Shown here: positions 48,013 through 59,387 of the stretch, piece by piece
Numbering within the stretch: position 1 is the first letter of the stretch
Layout of the letters: each line of letters begins with the position of its first letter
Origin: Artemisia argyi
Lineage: Eukaryota > Streptophyta > Magnoliopsida > Asterales > Asteraceae
Assembly (NCBI GenBank): GCA_030686995.1
Contig: CM060686.1
Span: 74,227,757-74,291,756, forward strand
Length of the DNA: 64,000 nt
Direction: 5' to 3'
Notes under the pieces: model-generated
Databases searched by the model: none
The model's input: only the letters and a program-made list of their open reading frames with translations
What the model was told of the DNA's origin: nothing
Program-made: the position numbers and the translations under genes

Positions 48013-50392
48013 ATGCCTATAGTGAGATTTCATTGCCCTTTCGCGGGTCTTAATGGGTGTCGTGATGGGGGTGGAAATGGACTAACTAAGACTTATTTGA
48101 TCACACATCTTAGGGATCGACACTTTAGTGGGGAGGCACGAGCTCTCACTAAACATTCTCTCGAGTCGGATTTGGTTATTTTTGAAAGGGCTGAGGTTAC
48201 TCTTAAGCGTATGGGATTGTGGTTATGTGGTGGTTGTTTCAAAACGCATACTTTACGGGCTAAGTGTCGGCATGGTGGGGGGTCCGATTTTGTGTCACCT
48301 CCTGATTGTGGTGATGGTGTTGTTCGGTTCGTGTTGCATGATCTCACCAAACCACAAGCTCCTTCTCATGCTGCTCTTGTTGAGGATTTGGTTTCTGATG
48401 AGTTTGGTGGGTTTGATTTACATCTCCTTGATACTCTACTTTCTAAGGGACTGCATACTGTCAAATCCATTCCTCCTAAATGTCGTTTGGGGTTTTCTCG
48501 GGTTTTGAAAGGAGCTCTTGATAAGGTGGTTTGCTCGCCTGACGACATTTCTTGCTGGGTTGGTTTGTTAGTCTTGCCTCTGTGCTTGCTTAAAACTTTT
48601 TGCCCTAGGAGTAATCAAGAGTGTAGGTCTGCTACTAAGCGTCAACGACAGGAAGAGTATATTGTTAATGCTATTTCAACTTGGGGCACACCTGGTGGTA
48701 GTTTGCAAGTTGTGCGTGAGGTTTTAGCCGAACCCCCCCCCCCCCCCTTTGTGGTCTAATAGTGATGAGGAAAACCTGGACTTGGGTGACTGTAATATCA
48801 AGCAGTGTAAGAGGAAGATTTGTGATGGCCATTATACTGCGGCTGTTAGAGTTCTTTCTTCTTCGGGTATTACGGCTTATGATGATACTACTCTCGCGGA
48901 TCTAAAAGCTAAGCACCCTTTTCAATCTGCCCCCCTTTTACCAGATATACCTATTGATCATCATCACCTTTTGGCATCTCCTGCTATGGTTCTTGATATG
49001 ATTAAGAGTTTCCCTCGTGGTACTTCATGTGGAAGGGATGGTTTGCGTGCTCAACACCTTTTGGATTGTTTAAACGGTGCTGCTGTTGCCATCTCTGATA
49101 AGTTAGTCGCTTCTATCGCCCAGGTGGTGAACCTTTTTCTTGAGGGTAAATGCCCAAGGGTGTTGGGAGAGTATGTTTCTAGTGCTCCTCTCATGCCCTT
49201 GGTTAAACCAGGAGGGGGAATTCGTCCTATCGTTGTTGGTACTGTTTGGAGGCGTTTAGTCTCCAAGGTTTGTGCTTCTATGATTGGCCATTCTTTGGAT
49301 GGTTATTTTGACGGTTTGCAATTTGGTGTGGGTGTTTCGGGAGGTGGGGAGGCAATCCTTCATGCTGTGAATCGGTTGATTGAAGACAAGGGGGTGATGT
49401 GGGTTTATCTATGTTGTTGGTGGACTTTAAAAACGCTTTCAATATGGTGGATCGTGCGGTTATGTTATGAGAAGTTCGCCTTCGTGTTCCGGCTATTTCA
49501 CGTTGGGTGGAATTCTGTTACTCCAGTCCTGCTAGATTATATTATGGTGAGCATACTTTATGGTCGCACCAAGGGGTGCAACAGGGTGATCCGCTTGGGC
49601 CTCTTCTTTTTTCTTTAGTGTTACATCCCTTGGCATGTAAGATTCAAGACTCCTTCACTCTTTCTCTTCAAGCTTGGTATCTTGATGATGGTACTATTAT
49701 TGGGGATACTTTGGTTGTGGGGACCGATATCCGGATTGGGACAAACTATGAATGCCAGGACTTACCGATGTGTGTTGTGTTATCGGTTGGGTGTTCCTCT
49801 TTTTACTGTCCAGATGCCATGTTCAGCTTGTTCTAAGGTTTTTCCTGGAGATATTTTTGGAGATCATGCAGTATCATGCGCAGGCTTAGTTGGTATTAAA
49901 CATCGGCACAATATTGTGCGTGATGTTCTTGTTGATATATGTTCTCGGTCTGGAGTTTCTGTTCGTAAGGAGGTGGATATTGGGCTTCGTGGAGAGAGGG
50001 ACAATACCTTACGCCCGGCCGACATGTTACTTTACTCTTGGGATGGTGGCCTTGATGTTTGTGTTGATCTTACAGGATCGTCACCTTTGACGCGTTCGTG
50101 TATGGTTGATTTTATGCCCGGTCGGGCGGTTATTGAAGCCGCAAAACGTAAACGTGTCAAGTACGCAGCTAAATGTGATGATATTGGATATGGGTTCCTC
50201 CCCTTTTCATTCTCTTCTTTTGGAGAACTTGAAAAGGATGCAGTGACCTTATTAAAGCGCATTAGACGAATCTCTATGACCCAAGACATTGGAGCACGTG
50301 CTGCTCCACATATTTTAAGTAGGATTGGTTTTGCTGTAGCTAGAGGTGTGGGGGCTCAGTTAGTATCTCGGATCCCCACTAATTTCTTGTAA
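48013..50392 (+). pseudogene. Non-LTR polyprotein, copy 1, frameshifted and internally deleted
   Basis: The likely start MPIVRFHCPFAGLNGC leads into a C2H2-like finger (C-x7-C, HLRDRHF) and a second CGGC...H motif. A 15-C run (48733-48747) breaks the frame. The RT follows with TSCGRDGLRAQHLLD, PLVKPGGGIRPIVVGTVWRR and, after a frameshift near 49400, HQGVQQGDPLGPLLFSLVLH and WYLDDG (YLDD at 49678-49689). Soon after, near 49725, the frame jumps to ISGLGQTMNARTYRC, so the usual RT-to-knuckle connector appears deleted. Next come CSACSKVFPGDIFGDHAVSC (CCHC), KEVDIGLRG and RPADMLLYSWDGGLDVCVDL, the R-P-x-D...D pattern of restriction-like endonucleases. The intact protein would nick target DNA and prime cDNA there. 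Confidence 0.72.
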
Positions 50393-50433
50393 AATCCTAT
50401 TTGTTTTTCAATAAAGTGATGATTATAATTAAA

Positions 50434-50545
<112 letters not shown>

Positions 50546-51198
50546 TTGTGTGTGTGTTCCTTTGGCGATTTTGGTGATTAAGGTATCATCTTGATCTCGT
50601 TCTCTCCATGTTCGTCTAGGTATCTTTGATTCAACTTCTTGGTTGGATTTCTATTTTTATGTTTGGGCTTTTCTTTTTCTGCATAGTTCTTCTTTCTTCT
50701 TTGGTGTCCCTGTTCGAGACCCTTTTTGGTTTTATTGTTTCTACGTTTGTTTTGCCCCTCCAAAACTAGTAAGGATCTGTCCTCTTGTCTTGATTGTGTG
50801 CTGCCTCGTGGAGAAGATGACGAGTTTTACTGGGTGTTTCGACTTTTGGGTGCCCAGTCAAGGTCCAGTTGCTGGTTGTCCTTGATTCTGTCATGCGTTT
50901 TGGTTATAGTGGGCCCGCTTGTTGGTGAAAGTGATTTGGTCTGCCCTGCAAGTTGGTTTTACTGGGTGTTTCGACTGACTCTGTGTGCTTTGTTGGCTTT
51001 CGTGGGCCCCACTATTTTTGATGCGGTTTGGTAGGAAAGGATCTGATGCGAATTGGTTTTTGGGGGTTTTATAACCTGGACAGCTGGTTTTTTAGTGATT
51101 GGGCCTGCATTGTTTGCTATTGGGCCTTTGTTGTGGCTGGGCTTACATTGTGTTTTGTCATTGTAACTTGTTTGAAAAAGACATTGCTTTTCTGTAGC

Positions 51199-51292
51199 GG
51201 AAAAAAAACAAAACAAAACAAAACAAAAAAAAACAAAAACAAAAAAACAAAAATAACAAAAAAAAAAATAATAAAAAAAGAAAACCAAATAC
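51199..51292. repeat. A-rich simple repeat in the copy 2 leader
   Basis: (AAAAC)n grading into AAT/A-runs. It could be the tail of a small retroposon inside the leader; no body was identified. Confidence 0.8.
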
Positions 51293-51364
51293 ACCTCAAG
51301 TGTTTTGCGGTTTGGCTTGCGTATTTACTTGAAAGGATTTACGCCTTCTAGTTAGTTGTTTATC

Positions 51365-53004
51365 ATGGCTTGTCTTGGTCCCACTCGAATTTCTTGTACT
51401 CTGCATGGATGTGAGGGATGCCGTAGCGGGAATGGTAAAGGGTTTACAAAGAAATATTTTATTGACCATCTGGGAACTCGCCATTTTAAAACTGACGAAT
51501 TGAAGGCTTCTCACAAAGCACGTGTTGCGAGTAACTTTTCCTTATTTTCTGCATTGGATCAGGCACTTCATCAGGCAGGCATATGGCTTTGTGGTGCATG
51601 TTTTTGTACCCATACGTTTAGTAAGAATGGTAAACATGATGATGGCGTTGTGGTCTCCGCGCCTAGCTTTGACGAAGTGGCAATCTACGGTATCCCTGTG
51701 CCTCCTAAACCAGTTTTAGATGTGGTTGTTGGTGTCGTTGCTGAGTCATCCAGTACCCTTGGTACAGACGAGGTTGTTGTCGAAGGGGCTACTCCTCTGA
51801 TGGCCACACCTATTGCTGAGTCTACTCGGTTTGACATTAACCTTCTCGATCGGGTTTTCGCGAAGAAGCTGCACACGGTTAAATATATTCCCCCTGGTTG
51901 CGGCTTGGGTTTGCTAAAATTTATCTTAGTGCGCTTGAAAATGTCCTTGCGCCCCCGTGGGATGTGTCGGTGTGGGTACAACTCCTTATCTTGCCATGTT
52001 GTGTTCTGTCTACTTTCGTACCTGCTAACAGAGCTCAGTGACGGTCTGGTGAGAGGGAACGATGTCAGTTTGAAGGTATTTCTTGGGCTATTCTTAGGTG
52101 GAGGGATCCTACAGATAGGTTCGGTTTAGTTTTGGAATGGTTAGCTGGAGTTTCACAATCTTTCAGTCTTAAGAAGAATCCTAAAGACCATGACGAAGCT
52201 AACATAGTTCAATGCAGACGTAAACTGGGAGATGGACACTTTACTGCTGCTATTAAGGTACTTACGTCTTCTGGTATCGCCCCATCCATCCCTGACACTC
52301 TGCGGGAGCTAGAGGATAAACACCCCATTGCCCCACCTCCATCTCCGTCTCCTTCGCCACTTGGGGGGGGGGGGGGGGATGCCCTTTCTGTTCATAAAGA
52401 CTTGGTGTTGAACAGAATTTGCAGTTTCCTCAAAGGGACATCGTGTGGTCGTGATCGGCTCAGAGCACAACACTTGATGGACATTTTGGGTGGGGCTGCT
52501 TCCGCTGTTGCTGATGATCTGTTAGGATCTATCACCGGGGTTGTCAACCTGCTCCTTAGTGGTAGGTGCCCCATTCAAATAGGGGAGTATATCGCTAGCG
52601 CCCCTTTAACTCCCCTAGTCAAACCTAGTGGTGGTATACGCGCTATTGCTGTTGGTACTGTATGGCGTAGGCTGGTTTCTAAGGTGGCTTCTTCTTCTGT
52701 CGGTAACTCAATGAATACTTATTTACAGGACTTTCAATTCGAGTAGGCGTTCCTAGTGGTTGTGAGGCCATCTTGCATTCTGTGAATAGGCTTGTTGAGT
52801 CTAAAGGTAATGAGGTTGGGCTTTCTATGTTGTTGGTTGATTTCAAAAATGCCTTCAATCTTGTCGATAGGAGCGTCCTACTTCAGGAAGCTAGGTTGAG
52901 GTGCCCATCGATTGCTCCCTGGATCGAGTTCTGTTATGCTCGGCCTGCTAGACTTTATTACGATGACTCTATTCTTTGGTCTTGTCAAGGGGTTCAACAA
53001 GGGA
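51365..53004 (+). pseudogene. Non-LTR polyprotein, copy 2, frameshifted and truncated
   Basis: It starts near MACLGPTRISCTLHGCEGC, continues with FTKKYFIDHLGTRHF (finger) and LCGACFCTHTF, and has a longer linker than copy 1. A frameshift near 51915 and a TGA near 52041 break the N-terminal part. RT sequence resumes from about 52132 with the motifs seen in copy 1 (TSCGRDRLRAQHLMD, LVKPSGGIRAIAVGTVWRR). A second frameshift occurs near 52743, and then come VGLSMLLVDFKNAFNLVDRS (first catalytic Asp region) and SCQGVQQG. The YLDD, knuckle and endonuclease parts are missing. A 16-G run at 52363-52378 is in frame. Confidence 0.72.
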
Positions 53005-56000
53005 TGGTCAACCAAGTCAAACGTCTCAGACCAAATCTCCGTGGAAGTACCCCCGGGTCGTTATGTCCCAACGAGGTGTGGATTGTAATCAAAACGGGTT
53101 TGTGATCGGGTGAATTTGGACATAAAGGGTTTGTGAATGATTACACTACGAGATGAGGAATGAAAATAACTTAGAAATACTATATTAACACTTACTGATG
53201 ATCAGATAACCTAAAAACGTGAGCTAAGTCTAAAAACGCGTTCGTTTGATTTAAAGTTACGTTAGCGTACGAAATAAAACGCGAGTTTTAATGAAATAAA
53301 ATAACTACGAATATGAAAATTACATTTTTACAATCCTAATGATAAAAGAAAATTTTTAGAAAAAGAAAAATAATTTTTACACTATTTAATTACTAATTAA
53401 TAATATTTAAAATACACTAATTATGAATTTAAGCTAGAAAAATGAAAATTTAATTCTAAAAATTCTTAAATAATATAAAAGTAATTTTAAAACTAAAAAT
53501 ATATTTTTCCTACTTTTTCTCTATTTATTATTAATTAACTACTATTTATTAATTAACTAAAATTAAGAAAAATTTCCTAAAATTATGATATATAAAACCT
53601 AGGAAAAATATAAAAAAGTACTATTGTTAAATAAAAATTAATAAACCTAATTAATTATCTAATATTACTTAATTATTAATAAACTAATACTAATTATAAT
53701 AAATACTAAATAAAAGGATAAAAATCTGGAAAAATTCCTACAAATACTTAAATATACTAGTAATTTAAGAAAATATAAAAACAGATAAGTACTTTACAAA
53801 AATTTAAAAAAGAAAAATTAAAAAGCTAAATTTTTGGAATTTTCTTTTACAAATCTTAAACACTACTGATTACAATAACTTTTTACAAAGACACCTTTTT
53901 TATATTTACAAAATAAGCACTATGGAGGTGTAAAAGCTCAACAGCTGAACTTAGAGGCTTGAAATGGACCTTTAAGCTTGGAAAAGCTTTCACAAGAGCT
54001 ACTACTGAGCACCTAAGGATTTATTAAGCTACACATGACTTAATGACAATGGATATCAACTGGAATGATATTAAAGAACAATGAATTAGCCAAAAATGGG
54101 CATAAGCAATCTCAAATCCTACAATGAACCAAACAGGCCTGCAGGCCTTGATTAAGCTAGGGGCAAGGGCTGATAATCCAAAAGTGAGCTTGGAAATGAC
54201 AAGCCAGCACTGCTGGCTTTCCAAAGAAGCCACAAACTCTGGCTTAGCTTCACTATGGTGCCAGAAAAGAGCTTAAGAGATGAGCTTGGTAACCACTGGT
54301 CCTCTAAAACAAATAGTCAATCAGTTAAGCCAAAAGCTAAACCAATAAGCTCACACAAACTAGAAACTATGGTAGACCAGCTTATATGACCTCAAAAAGA
54401 ATTAAAGTAAGCTAGGTTTACACAATGCAAAAGCTTATGCAAGCTAAAACTCTCAACAGTGAGAGTGTTTCATAAGCTGAAAATGAGAAGCAGGAACAAT
54501 CAGTGAAGCAAATAAGCAAATATCAAGGAACAAGTTAGCAAGCTACACATTAAGCACATACAAACAACTCAACAACAACAATTAACAAACTAAGATTCAA
54601 CAGGAACAATAAATGAACAAGCTCAAATGCCACTGATGCACACTCAGAAACAAAGGTCCAAGAAGCAATTTAGAGGGCACAATAAGCTGAGCAGATAAGC
54701 AACTAAGAACAAACTAAGAATATAAATGACAATAAGATCTAAGTGGCATTCAAAAGAAACAAGAATCAAACTGGATGATCCACAACTGGTCAATATATGG
54801 GCCTAGGAATAATGGATCAAAACTGAAGGCTGGGTACAGGGGAGATAGCTCCCCCTGCAGGTCTGTTTAGGGAATTGTGGAGCCCACACAAAAAATCGTA
54901 AAAATCCAATGACTGTGGGATTCAAAAGTTGAGGTGGGAGACTCTTTCCTGTAAAAATTTTAGATCCTAACTCTAACTACAAAAATCACCAAAATTCCTG
55001 GAAGTTTTGGAAATTTTTACAAAGAGTAAATTTTGACTTTCTCAATTTCTCATCCAATTTGACTTTTTTAAGATTCCAGTGATCAAACCTTGTTAAGATT
55101 ATTGTTTTAAGTTGAATTAAGGTTAGAATAACCTAGGATAATCACTTTTGAACCTTAATGAGTGAGTTGCAGCCCTCACACCCTAACAGTTAACTTTAAG
55201 ATTGAGATTGAAGGTAAACTTGACTTTTTGCAGTAAAACCTACTTGTTTGACAACTAGAATAGTCTAATGGTACCTAAGGAAACATGTCTCATCAACTCC
55301 TAATAACAAAGATCAACCAGATCTCAGCTAGAAGTCCTAAACCAAACACCCCTTTATCTAGTTGGGTTCAAGTTTTTACCAAGCAAATGAGTGAACTACT
55401 AAAACTTACTAACTAATTAACCTAAAGGATGATCAAACAAGCTCAAATATACAGATAACAACAATTATAAACATCAAACACCAACAAATCCAAATTATGA
55501 TAAAATCAAATGACAAAACCTACTTGACTTTCATGCTGTGAAATCTGAGATCCAAGGAACCAAAAGAACAACCTAATGTCCCCTATGGGACTCTAAACCA
55601 TTTCCATAACCATCTACTGCTTCTTCTTCAATCTTCAATTCCCTATTTTCTGAATTTTAGCAATCTTTCTATTTTCTTTTTCTTTCCTGTTTTCTTATTT
55701 CCCTTTTTTTTTATTCACAACAACTCAAGAGCATTTCAAAGACAATTTCTTACCAAATTTAACAACATTCAAAGTAAATAGAAGAAATCAAGAATTTGAA
55801 GTGAAATTCGAATTTGCAACAAATAGAACTTTGATTAACTTAAATAGTGGAAGTACAATACTGAATTTAAAGAGAAAAACAGAAAGTTAAACTAAGATTG
55901 GATTACATGATTAGCCACTAATTTCTATTCTATCACTAATTAAATTAAAAAACTAAAACTAACTCCCTGCTCCACTTTGCTTCTTCCTTTTATATTGGTA

Positions 56001-56138
56001 CTTTAGGGTTTTCAGACCCACTTTTTGCTATCCCACCTCTAAAAATAACCATTGGATTTGTAGGAATCATCTTGGCCGCACATTAGGTTTTGGCGGGAAA
56101 GAGGTGTTTTATCCATTTGTAGTTAAATAATGGCTAGG

Positions 56139-57311
56139 TGATGCGTGGGAATCGCAACAGGCTTTACCTCTCGAGGGATCTCGAGAAGCTTACAACCCCC
56201 ACCAGGCAGTGTACCTAATCGTTGTAGTATAGTATAGTGACAAGTACCGGGGGATTGATCGTTCAGCTTAGGAATAGTGTCGCTAGGATTAGAAAGCCTA
56301 ATTACTAGTTCTAAAGGTGAGGGATGATTATTTTTATCTTTTTATATTTTTATGAAAGCAAGTAAAATCTCGGGTTTTGAAAGAGTGGGCGGAATTAGTT
56401 GCTATTCAACTAACCCAAAACTAATATATAATTAAAATAAAATACTAAAAAAGAAAATAAACTAAATTATACTAAGGTTGTGAGCAGTAATTGGAGAAAT
56501 TGTGTTTACTTAGACTTCATTACTCCCTAGATATCTTTTACACGTTAATTACTTGTTATAATTGCATGGATGACGGATCGTATTCCTTAATACCATTCAT
56601 GGGGTGGCATACATAACTCCCCAATTCTATGAGCTCTTATCTCCTCCTACACCATGACCCAGCACAACTATAGGGATTGTAAACAGTGGCTCATGCATTA
56701 AATACAACCAATAAAGACCTAGTACGCCTCGGTTCATGTTTCTTAAGACGTTCAAGCATGTTACCATTTGGAGATCTGCCAGTTTTCTTAAGCCTAACAT
56801 ATAAAATCATTCATCCAAGAACAAGAATAAACAAGTAATCAACACATAATCAACATCTAGGTTTCATTAGATCTAAGCAAACACAAAGGATATCTAGACA
56901 ACCATGTGACGCCGTCACCTCGCCACCAAATACTTCCTCGGACGGCCTTGATCTACTTATGACGGCCTGTGTGACGCCGTCACCAACCACGGTATTTTAT
57001 TCTTGGCCTTTTGACGCCTTCAGGATGACTTTTGACGCCGTCATCAACTACGGTATTTTATTCTTGATGTCTGACGCCGTCATGGTAAAACTCTTGACGC
57101 CGTCACCTAGTGTTTCCAGCATGGAAAATTGATACTTTGCCGTTTTCTTCACTTTTATGCTCCAAAAACGTCCAAAATGGCTTCTTTTCCAGAATTCACT
57201 CTCCAAGTACCTAAAATCACAAAAGGAACGATTTAGGGCAATATTTGATCAAATAAAGTCGGATTCGGGCTTAAATGACCCCCTAAAAACGGATCATTTT
57301 TTGCCTCATCA
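56139..57311 (+). mobile_element. Solo LTR of another (Athila-like) family, 1173 bp
   Basis: It runs from TGATGCGTGGGAATCG to TTTTTTGCCTCATCA with a perfect 5-bp duplication CTAGG (56134-56138 and 57312-57316). It is inserted in the large LTR. It contains 'gacaagtaccgggggattga', in the style of Athila/Tat LTRs, and a cluster of TGACGCCGTCA palindromes. No internal region remains. Confidence 0.85.
56907..57105. promoter_or_regulatory. Cluster of TGACGCCGTCA palindromes
   Basis: Perfect 11-bp copies start at 56907, 56972, 57033, 57072 and 57095, with an imperfect one (TGACGCCTTCA) at 57012 and two GACGGCC relatives near 56941 and 56960. Two copies share a downstream phrase 'acggtattttattcttg', so part of the cluster is a ~60-bp tandem repeat. 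Facing TGACG half-sites resemble bZIP (TGA-factor) sites, but the spacing is unusual. The regulatory role is inference. Confidence 0.5.
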
Positions 57312-58122
57312 CTAGGGATGGTAGGATTTGTTGTTTTGTGGAGGAAAGGAAATAATGGAGTAGGAAGGGGTAGAGTGTGGCAGTGTAGCAAATGATGGGA
57401 TGTTGGGTGTTTCAGGCTATGGCAGGGGAGGGTTCACGTGAGGAGGGAAGGTGGGTGTTGAGGTGGATGGTTTGACTAGGATAGTTTGACCCTGGGATTT
57501 ATTATTTAAGATGGGAGGTGGGCAGGAGTAGGATTGGGCCAAGGTAGTGGTGGGCTAGGTGTTGTGTTTTGGATTGGGGTGGAATTGGATTTATGGGATG
57601 GTAATATTTTTGGATCCGTTTGGTTTTGTAAACAACAAGGACCAACTTTGTAATTTTCCAAAGTTTGAGGGCTGGTTTTGTAGTTTTCCCAAAGTGATCA
57701 AAAAGGACTAAAATTACAACCTGTGAATAGTACAAGGGAAATATTTGATAAGTTCTAATTTTTAAATTCCCGAGGACTAGTTTTGCCATTTTTGAAAGTA
57801 CAGGGACCAAACGCGGAATTTTCTCAAACTTTTCACCCAAGGACTTGATTTGATAAGTTTTGAATTCCAAAGGACTTGGGTTGACTTTTCTTTTATTTAG
57901 AACCTTCAGGGTCTAGTTTTGTTAATTTTTGAAACTTGAGGGACTGAAACTGCCAATTATGCAAACTTTATTCGTTTTTCATTTGTTTTTAAACATTTTG
58001 CATCTAAAACATATAAAACAAACTTTTGGAATAATTTCTGTATTTTGATGCGTTTCTGAGTGTTTTTGGATGTTTTGGCAGTTCAGATACGGTAAAAATG
58101 ATGAGTATTTGAGCACTCATCA

Positions 58123-58134
58123 ATCCCCCACACT
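58123..58134 (-). other. Polypurine tract of the Athila-like element
   Basis: On the reverse strand GTGTGGGGGAT stands directly before the LTR start TGATGAG. Confidence 0.7.
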
Positions 58135-59006
58135 AAACTATTGCTAGTCCCTAGCAATAAACTGTTTTGAAAACTTGATGGATTTTAAACTCTTTACCAA
58201 AAGCCATCACTTCTGGAGTAGCCAGATGTAAGAACTGTGGTCCACCTGATAACCGTGTGATTTTGAGCAAACCACCAGCTGTCAACGGATTTGATTAGTC
58301 TTTACCAAAAGCCGTTTGCTTCTGGACTAGCCAACTCTTGATGGACAAAGTCAACATCTTGGTGAGCTGATTACCAATTATAGATTTTCCACTGCCTTTA
58401 CCACAAGCCATAATCTTGCGGGCTAGCCAACTCATTCGCTTTATGGGATATGGCGAGTTGAGGTACCATACAATTTTGGGCAAATTGCAAGCCATAAACG
58501 GATTTGATATATCTTTACCAAGAGTCGTTTGCTCCTAGATTAGCCAATCCTTTTGTCGTTTAGACACGGCGGACTGATAACCACAAAAAATTTTGAACTC
58601 AAGTGAAAAATTTTGGATTAGCCAATCCTTTTGTCGTTTAGACACGGCAGACTGATAAACACAAAAAATTTTGAATTCAAGTGAAAATTTTTTTAAAATT
58701 TTTGCCAAAAACGGGGGTATTATATAGTAAAATGTGATAAAATTCGCTAGAATAGCGAATCCCCCCCCCCCCCACCCACACACACACTTAGAATGAATAT
58801 TGTCCTCAATATTCAAAGTCCCGGCTATTATGCCGACATTTTGAACGTAAAAGGGTAACATTGCAAGCTAAGCGTGGAAAACACCATTTTGTTTTTCACT
58901 TCATTTGTAACCACAGTAGGGTAACTCCCCCACACTTAGGGTGAAAACCCTAAGTACATGCTACTGTTTTTGTTTACCGAGTCGCTAGCTTGACTCGACC
59001 CCGAAT
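58135..59006 (-). other. Athila-like element, non-coding interior with repeats
   Basis: A degenerate ~110-bp repeat built around 'ctttaccaaaagccgtttgc' and 'tagccaact' occurs at about 58195, 58300, 58395 and 58510. A nearly exact ~70-bp tandem duplication (ttagccaatccttttgtcgt...) lies at about 58542 and 58617. C-runs occur at 58769-58783. No coding signal was found. Confidence 0.6.
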
Positions 59007-59387
59007 TCATTTGTCCTTGGGGAAGCATGATGTGGAAGAAGGAATCTCCATCGGACTTTCATTCAAGATGTTTGGACAAACATTTGAAGCACGTGAAAGT
59101 TCTACACCGATGAGATAAGTATCCGGCTCAAGATAATGATACATGAAAATGCCGGGATCAAAGATGGTATCTTCATTCCCGAAGGAGTGAAGAACAAGAG
59201 AAGTCACCCTGTAGGTGAAGAAAAGGAAGAAAACCATGATGAAAATCATGATTTGATCATCTTCCTCGAGAGCAGGCTCATTAGCCTGAAATTGGATTTC
59301 AAAGGTTAAGCTCAATAACATCCCGGGAGGGTGGGTGGGAATTTGCCAAATCCTCATGATTGATTGCATCTCCCCCCGGGCTATCAA
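59007..59387 (-). pseudogene. C-terminal piece of the Athila-type gag-region protein
   Basis: The reverse-strand translation EDDQIMIFIMVFFLFFTYRV and SFGNEDTIFDPGIFMYHY, then LNESPMEIPSSTSCFPKD, matches the usual ending of these Asteraceae Athila-derived proteins as I recall it. It is in a different frame from the main ORF and overlaps its end, so a frameshift near 59300-59390 probably separates the two. Confidence 0.6.

Larger units (their letters stand above)
53005..58122 (-). repeat. 3' LTR of the Athila-like element (with nested solo LTR)
   Basis: On the reverse strand it starts TGATGAGTGCTCAAATACTC (58122) and lacks the last ~39 bp present in the right copy (61069-61107). It joins the non-LTR sequence at CAAGGGATGG. 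Net length is about 3.94 kb after removing the insertion at 56139-57311. A short reverse-strand reading near 54024-54233 is shared with 62210-62449, but only because the LTRs are near-identical. It is very AT-rich at 53150-53900. Confidence 0.8.

Noticed and set aside
50643..51034. ORFs in the leader of non-LTR copy 2
   Set aside because: Not conserved in copy 1 at the same place and hydrophobic by T-rich composition; probably untranslated leader.
54024..54233. Reverse-strand ORF repeated at 62210-62449
   Set aside because: It is in the two LTRs of one element, so identity is expected; no domain is recognisable.
57502..57870. 122-residue reverse-strand ORF
   Set aside because: It lies within LTR sequence of the Athila-like element with repeated 'ggactaNttttg' phrases; no domain seen.
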